The translations under genes and the position numbers were made by a program. The notes under the pieces were generated by a model, which was given only the letters and a program-made list of their open reading frames with translations, was not told where the DNA came from and ran no database searches. Below are positions 27,291-36,350 of a stretch of DNA of 64,000 bases, one piece after another. Every line of letters starts with the position of its first letter. Position 1 is the first letter of the stretch. The stretch spans positions 124,001 through 188,000 of the forward strand of contig JBAZKM010000002.1 in NCBI GenBank assembly GCA_041650805.1, written 5' to 3'. Source of the DNA: Candidatus Omnitrophota bacterium. GTDB taxonomy: Bacteria > Omnitrophota > Gorgyraeia > 2-01-FULL-45-10.

Positions 27291-28766
27291 CTAAGAGCCC
27301 GACTCTGGTTTTAATTGTGGAAAAAGGACGACGTCCCGTATGGAAGCCGAATTTGTAAGTATCATGACGAGGCGGTCGATGCCGATACCGAGCCCGCCGG
27401 CCGGCGGCATGCCGTACTCGAGGGCCCGCACGAAGTCGTGATCGATAGTTCGGAGTTGGGAGTTGGGAGTTCGGGGTTCGGCCTTGCCGGGCCCGAGCTC
27501 GTCCTCGAAACGCTTCTTCTGTTCGATCGGATCGTTCAGCTCGGAATAGGCGTTGGCTATCTCCATGCCGCCCATATAGAGCTCGAACCTGTCGGTAAGG
27601 AGCGGGTCGTCCGGCTTGGTCTTGGCCAGCGGGCAGAGTTCCTTGAAAAGGTCTATGACGAATACCGGATGGTCTCCCGCCTTAGGTTCGATCAGCTCCC
27701 CGACGATATTTATGAGCTGGGTGCGCGATATCTCCCTGCCTTCTATCTCCACGCCTTTCTTCTTCAGCTTCTTCACCCACTCATCCGGCCTCTCGTCAGG
27801 CGTTATGCCGAACTGCTCTTTCATGAGTTCGGCGAACGAAACGCGCTCCCACCTGGAGAGGTCTACCTTCTTACCCTGGTATTCGAACTCGGTCTTCCCC
27901 GTGACCGTCCGCGCCAGGTGCGTGATCATCTCTTCGGTCAATTTCATCATGCCGGCGCAATCCGAATAGGCCTCATACACCTCTAGCATCGTAAATTCCG
28001 GGTTGTGCCGGACGGAGATGCCCTCGTTCCTGAAATTCCTGTTTATCTCGTATACCCTATCCAGGCCGCCTACCAGGAGCCGCTTTAGATATAGCTCCGG
28101 CGCGATCCTGAGATAGAGGTCCACGTCGAGCGCCTCATGGTGCGTCTTGAACGGCTTTCCCGCGGCCCCGCCCGGCATCGGCTGCATCATGGGCGTCTCC
28201 ACTTCCAGGAAACCGCGCCGGTCAAGGAAGGACCGTATCTCCGACACTATCCTCGAGCGCGCGATGAAGACGTTCCTGACCTCATCGTTCATCACGAGGT
28301 CGACATACCGCTGCCGGTATCTCGTCTCGATATCCTTCAGGCCGTGCCATTTCTCCGGCAGCGGCCGCAGGGACTTCGCGAGGATACGGAGCTCAGTAAC
28401 CTTCACCGTAGGTTCGCCGGTCCTCGTCTTGAACGTCTCGCCCTTGACCCCTATGAAGTCGCCTATATCTATATTTTTGAGGAACTGGAAGGTGTCCGCG
28501 CCTATCGCCTCTTCCCGCACATACGCCTGTATCTTACCGCTCCCGTCCTTCAGGTCATAGAACACGCTCTTGCCGTGTTCCCGCGCGGCCATGATGCGGC
28601 CTGCCAGCGCCACTTTTGCCCCTTCGGAGAAATCGTCTTTCAATGCCTTTACCGACGAGGAGGTCTCGAATCTCCCGCCGTAGGCATATATCCCACGGCC
28701 GGCGATATCTTCAAGCTTCGCCTTGCGCTGCTTCATCAATTCGTTCTCTGTGCTATGCGGTTCCAT
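27291..28766 (-). CDS. lysS: Lysyl-tRNA synthetase, class II
   Basis: An N-terminal OB domain (residues 50-150) precedes the class II core: motif 2 near FRNEGISVRHNPEFTMLEVYEAY and motif 3 in GMPPAGGLGIGIDRLVM. Around residues 427-441 the segment KAEPRTPNSQLRT is read from a GGAGTTG heptamer array inserted in a loop just before DHDFVRALEYGMPP. The length is 491 residues. A near-consensus promoter precedes the gene, which starts the lysS-lolE-lolD operon. Confidence 0.96.
   Translation of the reverse strand: MEPHSTENELMKQRKAKLEDIAGRGIYAYGGRFETSSSVKALKDDFSEGAKVALAGRIMAAREHGKSVFYDLKDGSGKIQAYVREEAIGADTFQFLKNIDIGDFIGVKGETFKTRTGEPTVKVTELRILAKSLRPLPEKWHGLKDIETRYRQRYVDLVMNDEVRNVFIARSRIVSEIRSFLDRRGFLEVETPMMQPMPGGAAGKPFKTHHEALDVDLYLRIAPELYLKRLLVGGLDRVYEINRNFRNEGISVRHNPEFTMLEVYEAYSDCAGMMKLTEEMITHLARTVTGKTEFEYQGKKVDLSRWERVSFAELMKEQFGITPDERPDEWVKKLKKKGVEIEGREISRTQLINIVGELIEPKAGDHPVFVIDLFKELCPLAKTKPDDPLLTDRFELYMGGMEIANAYSELNDPIEQKKRFEDELGPGKAEPRTPNSQLRTIDHDFVRALEYGMPPAGGLGIGIDRLVMILTNSASIRDVVLFPQLKPESGS
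27452..27479. repeat. Heptamer array inside lysS, GGAGTTG family
   Basis: Four registers, GGAGTTG, GGAGTTG, GGAGTTC and GGGGTTC, lie in frame in a surface loop of LysRS. The unit is the same as in metG in the opposite orientation. Confidence 0.8.
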
Positions 28767-28778
28767 ATATGTATCAGA

Positions 28779-28807
28779 TTATATATTCGGCCGGAGAGGG
28801 TTGTCAA
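28779..28807 (-). promoter_or_regulatory. Promoter of lysS-lolE-lolD
   Basis: Minus-strand TTGACA (28,802-28,807) and TATAAT (28,779-28,784) are spaced by 17 bp, a perfect sigma-70-type arrangement. It lies between lysS and the cyclic-di-GMP gene that ends just upstream. The leader is very short. Confidence 0.85.
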
Positions 28808-28830
28808 TATAAAACGGCCGAGGCGGCGCG

Positions 28831-31800
28831 TCACTTCTTATATTTCAATATCTTCAGGAATGCCTTCACTATATCCGGGTCGAACTGTGTGCCGGAACCG
28901 TCCTTTATCATCTTGAGGGCCTTTGCCTCGGGGAACGCTTTCCGGTAAGGGCGGTCGGATGTGAGCGCCTGGTAGACGTCGGCTATCGCGATTATGCGCG
29001 CGCCTATCGGTATCTCCTCTCCCTTAAGGCCTGCGGGATACCCCTTCCCGTCCCAGCGCTCATGGTGGTAGAGTATCAGCGGTATGATATCGTGCATAAA
29101 GTGGATCGGCCGCAGTATGTCCACGCCGATCTGCGGATGTTTCCTTATCATCTCCAGCTCTTTCTTCGTAAGCTTCGCCTTCTTAAGCAGAATCTTTTCG
29201 CTTATACCTATCTTCCCCAGGTCGTGCAGGATCGAGGCCTGGCGTATCGGCTCTATCTCTTCTTTAGGGATATGTATCGCCTTTGCTATCTCCGTAGCGT
29301 AATAGACGGTCTTTTCGGTGTGCTCTCCCGTGTAGTGGTCTTTCAGCTCTATCGTCTTTGCGAAGGCGGAGATCGATTCTATGAGGCTCTGTTTCCCGCT
29401 CTTTGTCAGTCTTTCCAGCTTCTTCTTGAGCGACTTCACATCTGCCGTCTCTTCGGGCATATGGTTCTTGCGTTCCTCCACCTCGAGCGATGAGTAGACG
29501 CGGTTACCCCCGTCTTCCTTCGCCTTGTCGAGGATGAAATCGGCTATATTTATGAGGTCTACGCCCTTGACCGTGTTGTCCTCCGGATACGACGCTACGG
29601 CTATGCTCAATTTCAGCTTCACGGTATGCTTATTGTTGCCGAAAGAGAATATGCTGAGCTCGTCTATGAGCCTCTGCGCAAGGACGATCGCCTTCGACCT
29701 GTCGGTCCCGGGAGACATGATAAGGAATTCCTCGCCGCCATACCTGACTACAACATCATACCGGCGCACCATCTTTTTGATCTGCCTGGCCAGCTGCACC
29801 AGCACCATGTCCCCGAAATTATGGCCGTACATGTCATTTATCGATTTGAAGTAATCTATATCTATCATGACTACCGAGAGAGGATGGACATATTTCCTCG
29901 CGCGGTAAAATTCCGACTCTATGACCTCGCTTATATAACGGTGGTTGTAGAGGCCCGTCTGGGGATCTTTAAGGGCAAGCTGCTTAAGCCGCTTGCTCGA
30001 TTTCAGTATCGCTTCGCTCAGTATCTCCTTCTCCTTTTCGGCCATCCTGTTATCCGTGATATCGCGGATGACGGTGACCACCCTCACTACACTATCGCCT
30101 TCGAATATCGGTATCTTCCGGGTCTCCGTGATGATGTCCTTCCCCGTCACCTTGTTCAATTCTTCCGTGACGAGCATCTTCCCGGTCTCGAAGACCTTGC
30201 GGTATTCATCGCGCACGTTATCGGAGAGAAAGGGATAGATCTCGAAGAGGCCCCTGCCTATCACGGACGTCTCGAGCCCCAGTTCCTTGTTCCACCTCTT
30301 GAACGCCCTGTTGAATACGAGTATGCGCAGGTCTTTGTCGACTACATGGATGAAGTCGGCCATAGAGTCGGTCATCGTCCTGTACTGCGCCTCGCTCTCG
30401 CGTAACGCCTCCTCGATCTTCTTCTGCCCGACGAGCATCTTGGCGTTCTCTATGGCGACGGCCGAGCTGGCCGCCAGCCCCTGCATCATGAAGACGTCCT
30501 GGGCATCGAACGCCTGCTTATCCTCCTTGTTATATATCTCGAAACAGCCCAGGAGCTCCCCTTTACCGTTTATAATGGGGACGCTCACAAGGTTGTAGAG
30601 GCCGAACTTCTTCTGTATCTCCGCGGGCACCTGGGCGTCATGCTCCGCATCGTTGCATATATAAGGCTTCATGGTGTTCGCGACCCATCCCGGGACGCCG
30701 TGCCCCGCCTCAAATACGTAATCGACCGATTGCGGCTTCCCGCCGGTATTATATTCCGTGAATACCATCTTGCCGTCTTTCAAAAGCCCTCCGGCGCCGG
30801 CCGTCCCGCTCACAAGTTCCATAGCGGCGGCTACGAGGGTCCTCATGATCACCTGGACGTCGAGGACCGTATTGATATGCTGGCTGGTGCGGGATAGGAC
30901 CTCCAGCTGGTAATCGCGCTTCAGCAGGTTCTCTTCGGACCTCTTCCGTTCCGTTATATCGCGCGAGAAAGCGAAGTTATATTCATCCCCCTGGAATTCG
31001 AGATAATTCACGGTTATCTCGACGGGAAACGTGGTTCCGTCCTTCCGCCGCTGCCTGCTCTCGAAATTGAACGTCTTCCTCTCCTTGAGCTCCTTCCAGT
31101 GCTTGGGCCAGGCCTCGGGCGGGAAGTTCGGGTTGATATCGCTCACCTTCATCAGGAGAAGCTCCTCGCGCGAGTACCCGAGAGAGCGGCACGCCATGTC
31201 ATTCACATAAAGGATATCCGCGTCGGGCCCTATCCAGAATATGGAATCGCCCGCCCTTTCTATCGAAAACTGCGCGAGCTGAAGGACCTCTTCGGCATCC
31301 TTACGCTCCTCTTCGACGCCTATGGCCGCCGCTATAAGTTTCAGGATATTCTTGTCGTCTTCCGTAGGGTTAAAATCGTACTTATAGAGGACGCAGAGCG
31401 AGCCGATGTAATTGCTGCCGAATTTGACGCCGCAGCCCATATACGTCTTAAGCCCATATCTCGCGATATTCGGGTCGGTCTTATTATAAGCGGTCTCGTG
31501 GAGGTTCCTTATTATCGCGACCTCGCCGCTTCCCTGCCGTATGATATCATAACAGATGTGGCCGTCCGCCTTATCCTTCGATCTGAAATCGGGCGGGACA
31601 TGCCACTGGCCGCACGATGACAGCATATCCCCCTCGAGATGGTTGTAGAGCGCGCAATCCGCGTTCAGGAGCTCGCCGCATATGCTGGTGAGCCGGTTTA
31701 TGTTATCAGTGGGGTCGACCGAGAAGTTAAGGAAGACGTTGTTTATCTTCTCAAGGCGCTCTTCCGCCCGCTTACGCTCTGTGATGTCGCGCACCACGGC

Positions 31801-32244
31801 CAGTATACGGTAACGTCCGCCTATGACCGCACTCTTGAGGTTCACCTCCACCCAGAATAACCGCCCCGCCTTGTCCTTCGCCAGCCATTCGAAGAGCTGC
31901 GGTTCGCCGCGCGACGCCTTGCTGATCCACTTTATGGCATCTCCCTGGCTGTACGGCGGCTCTCCGGAGCTTATTCTGCCGACATCCAGCGCCTTTATCT
32001 CGTCGGGGGAATAGCAGTACATCTCCGCCACCTTGCGGTTGGCGTCCACTATCTCCCCGGTCTCGATATCGTGGACGAAGATGGCGTCATTGGCCGCGTC
32101 GAAGATGGCGCGGTAGTTGGCCTCGGATATCCTTAAGGCCTCCTCCACCTTGCGGTGCTCGGTCTCGTTCCTCTCCAGGCCGGCTATGTGCTGCCGCAGT
32201 TCGGCGAGTTCCTTCATGAGCTCTTCTCTCGTATTATCTTCCAT
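28831..32244 (-). CDS. Multi-sensor PAS/GAF protein with GGDEF and HD-GYP domains
   Basis: This 1,137-residue cytoplasmic protein has no membrane helix. In order it has a short coiled coil, PAS (about 30-160), GAF (165-320), PAS (325-445), GAF (455-620), PAS (630-755), GGDEF (770-935) and HD-GYP (960-1137). The cyclase motif is intact as YGGEEF. The phosphodiesterase has HDLGK and the GYP signature DGKGYPAGLKG. It could both make and degrade cyclic di-GMP, with the net direction set by ligands of the GAF and PAS domains. The gene 14 bp upstream encodes a probable cyclic-di-GMP effector. Confidence 0.92.
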   Translation of the reverse strand: MEDNTREELMKELAELRQHIAGLERNETEHRKVEEALRISEANYRAIFDAANDAIFVHDIETGEIVDANRKVAEMYCYSPDEIKALDVGRISSGEPPYSQGDAIKWISKASRGEPQLFEWLAKDKAGRLFWVEVNLKSAVIGGRYRILAVVRDITERKRAEERLEKINNVFLNFSVDPTDNINRLTSICGELLNADCALYNHLEGDMLSSCGQWHVPPDFRSKDKADGHICYDIIRQGSGEVAIIRNLHETAYNKTDPNIARYGLKTYMGCGVKFGSNYIGSLCVLYKYDFNPTEDDKNILKLIAAAIGVEEERKDAEEVLQLAQFSIERAGDSIFWIGPDADILYVNDMACRSLGYSREELLLMKVSDINPNFPPEAWPKHWKELKERKTFNFESRQRRKDGTTFPVEITVNYLEFQGDEYNFAFSRDITERKRSEENLLKRDYQLEVLSRTSQHINTVLDVQVIMRTLVAAAMELVSGTAGAGGLLKDGKMVFTEYNTGGKPQSVDYVFEAGHGVPGWVANTMKPYICNDAEHDAQVPAEIQKKFGLYNLVSVPIINGKGELLGCFEIYNKEDKQAFDAQDVFMMQGLAASSAVAIENAKMLVGQKKIEEALRESEAQYRTMTDSMADFIHVVDKDLRILVFNRAFKRWNKELGLETSVIGRGLFEIYPFLSDNVRDEYRKVFETGKMLVTEELNKVTGKDIITETRKIPIFEGDSVVRVVTVIRDITDNRMAEKEKEILSEAILKSSKRLKQLALKDPQTGLYNHRYISEVIESEFYRARKYVHPLSVVMIDIDYFKSINDMYGHNFGDMVLVQLARQIKKMVRRYDVVVRYGGEEFLIMSPGTDRSKAIVLAQRLIDELSIFSFGNNKHTVKLKLSIAVASYPEDNTVKGVDLINIADFILDKAKEDGGNRVYSSLEVEERKNHMPEETADVKSLKKKLERLTKSGKQSLIESISAFAKTIELKDHYTGEHTEKTVYYATEIAKAIHIPKEEIEPIRQASILHDLGKIGISEKILLKKAKLTKKELEMIRKHPQIGVDILRPIHFMHDIIPLILYHHERWDGKGYPAGLKGEEIPIGARIIAIADVYQALTSDRPYRKAFPEAKALKMIKDGSGTQFDPDIVKAFLKILKYKK

Positions 32245-32258
32245 CGTATCTTTCGTCT

Positions 32259-33092
32259 TTAAACTTTGCTGTTGGCATACCTTATGAGCGTATCTATATC
32301 CTCCCGCGCCATCTTGATAAGCGACACGCCTATGTCGAACCTGTTGTTCCCGAGCGGAGAGATCCGCACGACTTGCACGACGGCGGCAAGCGGCGAGGCG
32401 GAGAATTCCTGCGGTATATCTATCTCCAGTATGATATATGACCCGACCGGCAGTATGCTGTCCGACTCGAAGAGGAAACCATGCCTGCTGATATTCTTCG
32501 TCGTCGATTTTTTATATAGCTCCTGGAACGGGAAATGGACATCGATCCTTGCCTTTATCCTTATCGATCTTCTCAGGTCGAACCCCTTGGGGATCTTGGT
32601 ATCTATGAAGAAAGGCACCTCTGCCGGCGCCTTGAGCTTCCTGTCATCCACGAAGATATCGTAATATTGCTCTATGGCCCGGACGATATCCGAGATGCGG
32701 CCGACGAAGGCCTGGACGTCGCAGCCGGTCACCTTCTCGACCTCCTTTATGGCCTCATCATCGAGCGGGTCGAGCATGACAACGGTGATGATATTCTTTA
32801 TCATGTCGACCGGCATGAGCCAGTGCTTAAGGGCGATGTCGACCGGCACCATCTTGATGACACCTTTCGGTATCTTATAGAACTGCAGAGGAAGGTATGG
32901 GACACCCAACTGGTTGGAGACGCTCTTGACTATATCCTCTTCGCTTACATAGTTATAGCTGATCAGGTATTGCGTGATGTTCCCGCCGAACTTCCGCTGG
33001 TGTTCAACGGCGTCCTCAAGTATGGCCGGGGTGATAAGCTTATTCTCAATAAGGATTTCGCTCAGCTTCTTGCTTTTTATACGTCTTATCAT
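32259..33092 (-). CDS. MshEN and PilZ domain protein (predicted cyclic-di-GMP effector)
   Basis: Residues 5-155 match the N-terminal domain of type II/IV secretion ATPases (MshEN type: LSEILIENKLITPAILEDAVEHQ, VSNQLGVPYLPL). Residues 170-275 form a PilZ domain with the arginine motif RRSIRIKAR and NISRHGFLF. Both domain types bind cyclic di-GMP in characterised proteins. No ATPase core follows, so this is not a motor. It is encoded immediately upstream of the GGDEF/HD-GYP enzyme and shares its promoter. Confidence 0.85.
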   Translation of the reverse strand: MIRRIKSKKLSEILIENKLITPAILEDAVEHQRKFGGNITQYLISYNYVSEEDIVKSVSNQLGVPYLPLQFYKIPKGVIKMVPVDIALKHWLMPVDMIKNIITVVMLDPLDDEAIKEVEKVTGCDVQAFVGRISDIVRAIEQYYDIFVDDRKLKAPAEVPFFIDTKIPKGFDLRRSIRIKARIDVHFPFQELYKKSTTKNISRHGFLFESDSILPVGSYIILEIDIPQEFSASPLAAVVQVVRISPLGNNRFDIGVSLIKMAREDIDTLIRYANSKV

Positions 33093-33139
33093 CTTTTATA
33101 ATTTCCTTATAATAATTCTTAATAGAGCGTAACCTTAAT

Positions 33140-33168
33140 AGTATATACTGAAAAATCTATTTTGACAA
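33140..33168 (-). promoter_or_regulatory. Promoter of the cyclic-di-GMP gene pair
   Basis: Minus-strand TTGTCA (33,163-33,168) and TATACT (33,140-33,145) are spaced by 17 bp upstream of the MshEN-PilZ gene. The likely leader is about 40 nt. Confidence 0.75.
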
Positions 33169-33203
33169 ATAGGAGGGCACCATTTGTCATGCAGACGTTA
33201 TCC

Positions 33204-34526
33204 TTATTCCTGATTTTTCAATATGTTATGTTGGGCGAGATAATTATATAAGGTAAGCGCGATGAACTTATTCCCTTCGACTGTCGGGTGGTCGAAGTCG
33301 ATGAAATAATATGTGGCATCCCTCCCGCTTCTCTTCATCTCATCCGAAAATAGCGGCAGAAGGTCTATGTAGCGCACCCCGTTCCTTTCGCAGAAATCTT
33401 TCAATACGGACTGCGGATATGCCTCCTGCGGAGGAAGATCGAGCTGGAACGTGTACGGGAATATCAATATCAACACCTCCACCCCGTTCTCCGAACAGTG
33501 GTCCGTTATCTTCTTAAGATCTGAGAGCGTCTTCTCCCATGCGCGCAGGACTTCCGGCGAGCCATGGCGGTAGACCAGGTCCTCCACCTGAAGCTCTTCC
33601 AGCTTCTTTGCGCCCTCTTTCACGTCTTTACCGAATCTCAGCTTGAGCAGCCTCTCTTCCAGGAAGAGATAGAACGGCATACGCGATATGGAATAGCGGA
33701 GGGACGACAATACCGAAACGTCGCCGTAATCCTTCGTATGCGAAAGCTGGAACCCTATGCCGCGGCCGCCGAACTTCTTCAGACCGAACTGTTCCGTCAC
33801 GTCATTCGGCACGAACCCGACGGTGACGAGGTCCGGTTCATACTTCATGCCCTCCGTCCGCAGCAGCTCGTACTCCTGCCACGGCGAATAGCCGTCGCAT
33901 CCGGCGTTTATGACCTCGACCTTGCGGGCGGAGGCACCCTTCCTGAAGAGTTCCTCCAGGAGACAGGCCGTCGTCCCCTCGTAAGGTAACCTGTACCCGA
34001 CGGTGACGGAGTCGCCGAGCTGGAGTATCCTGACGGTGCCTTCCGGCTTCTCATAACCGCCATACGGCGAACGGAGCCCTTTTGAGCTGACCTGATACCG
34101 CACGCCGTCCCACTTCTCATCGGTGCCCGGCCTCATCCGCCACCCGAGGCGCTCATCCTTCATGAATACGGTCTTCGTCCCTTCCTCCGGACCGGCATGG
34201 TACTTCATACTGAGAAAATTATTCACTATGAATAAGAATAGCCATAATGAGACGATCCCGAGCGCGATATTCCCGGCGCGGGGTCGCGCCGCGAGGAACC
34301 CTGAGAGTCCTATCCGTTTCCCTATATACGCCGCCACGAAGAACGCCGTGGCCGCGGCAAGGAACCTCAATATCGCTTCCTGCGTGCGCACTATCCTGGT
34401 ATCATCCACGTCGTACCGGAATATGAAGATGGACAGGAGATAAAGAGAGAGGATCAGCGCCATGACGAGAAGTATGGCGCTGACGAACCGCATACCTGAA
34501 TATACCGCTTTCTCTTCTTTTTCCAT
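33204..34526 (-). CDS. Membrane-anchored SGNH/GDSL hydrolase
   Basis: Three N-terminal hydrophobic segments (residues 12-115) precede an SGNH hydrolase domain. The nucleophile block is QLGDSVTVGYRL, the glycine/asparagine blocks are NAGCDGYSPWQ and GFVPNDV, and the catalytic D-H pair is DFDHPTVEGN. Such enzymes commonly acetylate or deacetylate envelope polysaccharides, but the substrate is unknown. It is one of five SGNH genes in the window. It follows the next SGNH gene by 14 bp. Confidence 0.85.
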   Translation of the reverse strand: MEKEEKAVYSGMRFVSAILLVMALILSLYLLSIFIFRYDVDDTRIVRTQEAILRFLAAATAFFVAAYIGKRIGLSGFLAARPRAGNIALGIVSLWLFLFIVNNFLSMKYHAGPEEGTKTVFMKDERLGWRMRPGTDEKWDGVRYQVSSKGLRSPYGGYEKPEGTVRILQLGDSVTVGYRLPYEGTTACLLEELFRKGASARKVEVINAGCDGYSPWQEYELLRTEGMKYEPDLVTVGFVPNDVTEQFGLKKFGGRGIGFQLSHTKDYGDVSVLSSLRYSISRMPFYLFLEERLLKLRFGKDVKEGAKKLEELQVEDLVYRHGSPEVLRAWEKTLSDLKKITDHCSENGVEVLILIFPYTFQLDLPPQEAYPQSVLKDFCERNGVRYIDLLPLFSDEMKRSGRDATYYFIDFDHPTVEGNKFIALTLYNYLAQHNILKNQE

Positions 34527-34540
34527 GATCGGGTAAGGCC

Positions 34541-35578
34541 CTATTTACCGGCGCGCGAGATTATGCCGTCGGCTATCATATCGGCCAGGGCATTCTCGCC
34601 TTTCGGTGTCAGGTGTATGTTATCCAGGAAGAGGTCTTTGCTCCGTCCTGATCTCATGAACTCCTTGTCCGCATCTATCACCAGGAGGCCGTACTTCTGC
34701 CCCAGGTCCAGTATGCATTTCCTCGCCTCTTCGAAGACCGTTGCATAATACTGGGTAGCTCTTATCCCGGCTATGCCCATCTCCTCTTCTTCCTTGAACA
34801 TCGGATATGGCGGTATTATGAGAACGATATCGACATCATGTGCCCTGGCTATCAGGACCATCTCTTCGATCTTCCTGGAATAGAGGTCGAGGAAGAAGGA
34901 TAGCGCCCTCGCCCTCTTCTCCTCCGTATCGACATTGACCTTCGCCCCTTCCATGCTTGCGAAGGGATAGCTCCCGGCGTAGTAGGAGTCGAGGTTCCTG
35001 CCCTGCATCAGGAGGATCTTTTCGCGCAATCGCGTATAGAAGTAGCTGTGTTCCATCAAAAATACGTTTATCGACTCCGGGTTCAACCTGTCCCAATGGA
35101 ATGCCAGCCGTTCGGTATAGGGGTTCACGATGAATTTATTGACCTTGGGGTCGAACGTGTGATATATGGAGAAATAATTGTAGAAACTGTGGAGCACTAT
35201 GATATCGACATCCTGCTGCGATATCCTATCCCTTATCATATCCCGGTGCGATGTAGTGCGGCTCCCCATCTTCCCGCTGTTTATCACTTCGGCAAAATCT
35301 TTCCCGCGCCTCTCTGACAGTATCTTCTCCAGGTAGAAAGGATAGCTCTTCTCGGCCTCGTTGTAATAACCGTAAGTGGTCGACTCCCCGACGCAGATTA
35401 TCCTGTAACGTGTATGTTTCCTCGGCTCATAACTCTTTCCCCTCGACGGGAAACCATTCTCAACCGGCCGCAGGTTCCATCCGTAATATTTGAACCTCGC
35501 GTACGCCTCGAGCGATCCGAAGGTCACGGCTAAACTTAAGATGAGCAATACGATATTGGGGACGGTTCTATTTTTCAC
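34541..35578 (-). CDS. SGNH/GDSL hydrolase with N-terminal membrane anchor
   Basis: One N-terminal hydrophobic helix precedes an SGNH domain with CVGESTTYGYY (GES instead of GDS), INSGKMGSRT as the glycine block, and DNIHLTPKGEN as the D-x-x-H pair. The length is 345 residues. It lies directly downstream of the RelE-type toxin (7-bp gap) and upstream of another SGNH gene, so all four genes may share the toxin-antitoxin promoter. Confidence 0.82.
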   Translation of the reverse strand: MKNRTVPNIVLLILSLAVTFGSLEAYARFKYYGWNLRPVENGFPSRGKSYEPRKHTRYRIICVGESTTYGYYNEAEKSYPFYLEKILSERRGKDFAEVINSGKMGSRTTSHRDMIRDRISQQDVDIIVLHSFYNYFSIYHTFDPKVNKFIVNPYTERLAFHWDRLNPESINVFLMEHSYFYTRLREKILLMQGRNLDSYYAGSYPFASMEGAKVNVDTEEKRARALSFFLDLYSRKIEEMVLIARAHDVDIVLIIPPYPMFKEEEEMGIAGIRATQYYATVFEEARKCILDLGQKYGLLVIDADKEFMRSGRSKDLFLDNIHLTPKGENALADMIADGIISRAGK

Positions 35579-35585
35579 GCGATCT

Positions 35586-35843
35586 TCACCTGTAGACCTC
35601 GCGGCGGTGCATGACTTTTACCACCTGGACCATCAGCATATGCCTGACGATGGCGTAAATTATCCTGTAATCACCGACCCGGTACGAATATAACCCCTCC
35701 AGGTCCGCCTTTAACGCCTTTCCGATAAAAGGATCACGCACTACGACTTGGAGGGAATTCCCTATACGCTGTTTGATATGCGGTGGAAGAGCGTCTATCT
35801 GCTTCCTGGCCGTAGGAGCTATGACAATGGTATAAACCTTCAT
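35586..35843 (-). CDS. RelE/ParE-family toxin
   Basis: This 85-residue protein matches RelE-type toxins: APTARKQIDALPPHIKQRI, then LEGLYSYRVGDYRIIYAI and a basic C-terminus VVKVMHRREVYR. RelE toxins cleave mRNA on the ribosome, while ParE relatives act on gyrase. The RVGDYRIIY block favours the RelE side. Its start overlaps the antitoxin stop by four bases. All expected core residues are present, so it is probably active. Confidence 0.9.
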   Translation of the reverse strand: MKVYTIVIAPTARKQIDALPPHIKQRIGNSLQVVVRDPFIGKALKADLEGLYSYRVGDYRIIYAIVRHMLMVQVVKVMHRREVYR

Positions 35844-36127
35844 CGCCGTGGCTTTTTAGAGGCCTTCTTATCGCCAAAGACCTCCCGGAAGCCGTAAGAC
35901 CTCCCTTCGGAAAGCTCCTTCCTGGCCTTCCTGATATCATTCATAACATCCTTACTGCTTACCAGTTCAAGCGTCTCAAGCCACCCTTCATAATCGTCTA
36001 CGCACATTAGGACCGCCTCCGGCTCGCCCCTGTTCGATATCACATACCTGTCGAGCCGCGTCCTGACATCATTTAGCACGTTCCCCAGGTTCGCCCGCAA
36101 TTTCCTCACCGATATATTCTTTACCAT
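35840..36127 (-). CDS. Phd/YefM-family antitoxin
   Basis: The 95-residue product begins MVKNISVRKLRANLGNVLND and continues VISNRGEPEAVLMCVDDYEGW, the typical Phd/YefM DNA-binding half. The rest would wrap the toxin. I chose the ATG at 36,127 because a GGAGGTGG ribosome site lies 6 nt upstream. A start at 36,187 would include the promoter. Gene order and overlap are those of a standard type II pair, and the promoter holds palindromic boxes consistent with autorepression. Confidence 0.9.
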   Translation of the reverse strand: MVKNISVRKLRANLGNVLNDVRTRLDRYVISNRGEPEAVLMCVDDYEGWLETLELVSSKDVMNDIRKARKELSEGRSYGFREVFGDKKASKKPRR

Positions 36128-36146
36128 ATTTTCCACCTCCGCATTA

Positions 36147-36185
36147 AGTGTACCATATTGTGTACACATTGTCAATCGTGTATAC
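36147..36185 (-). promoter_or_regulatory. Autoregulated promoter-operator of the toxin-antitoxin pair
   Basis: Minus-strand TTGACA (36,170-36,175) and TACACT (36,147-36,152) are spaced by 17 bp. GTGTAC-type boxes lie at 36,148, 36,160 (a perfect GTGTACAC palindrome) and 36,178 (GTGTATAC), overlapping and flanking both promoter elements. This is where an antitoxin repressor would bind. Confidence 0.75.
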
Positions 36186-36274
36186 ATGAAAATGCCTCCT
36201 TCAGCTTCTTTGTATACTCCCCATATATAAAGACGCCAAAAAAGGCGAAATTATTGCAGACTATTTTAAAATAC

Positions 36275-36301
36275 TGGCACTTTGGAAGACGAACCCTATT
36301 T
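36275..36301. repeat. REP-like intergenic motif, copy 1
   Basis: The 27-bp string beginning TGGCACTTTGGAAGACG and ending ACCCTATTT recurs with two mismatches at 38,724-38,750. Both copies follow TTAAAATACT. They lie between genes and flank the SGNH3-SGNH4 block. Confidence 0.65.
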
Positions 36302-36350
36302 AATAATAATGTTAATGTTTTGTCCTCTTATAGGACTGTCTTCTATTGCT

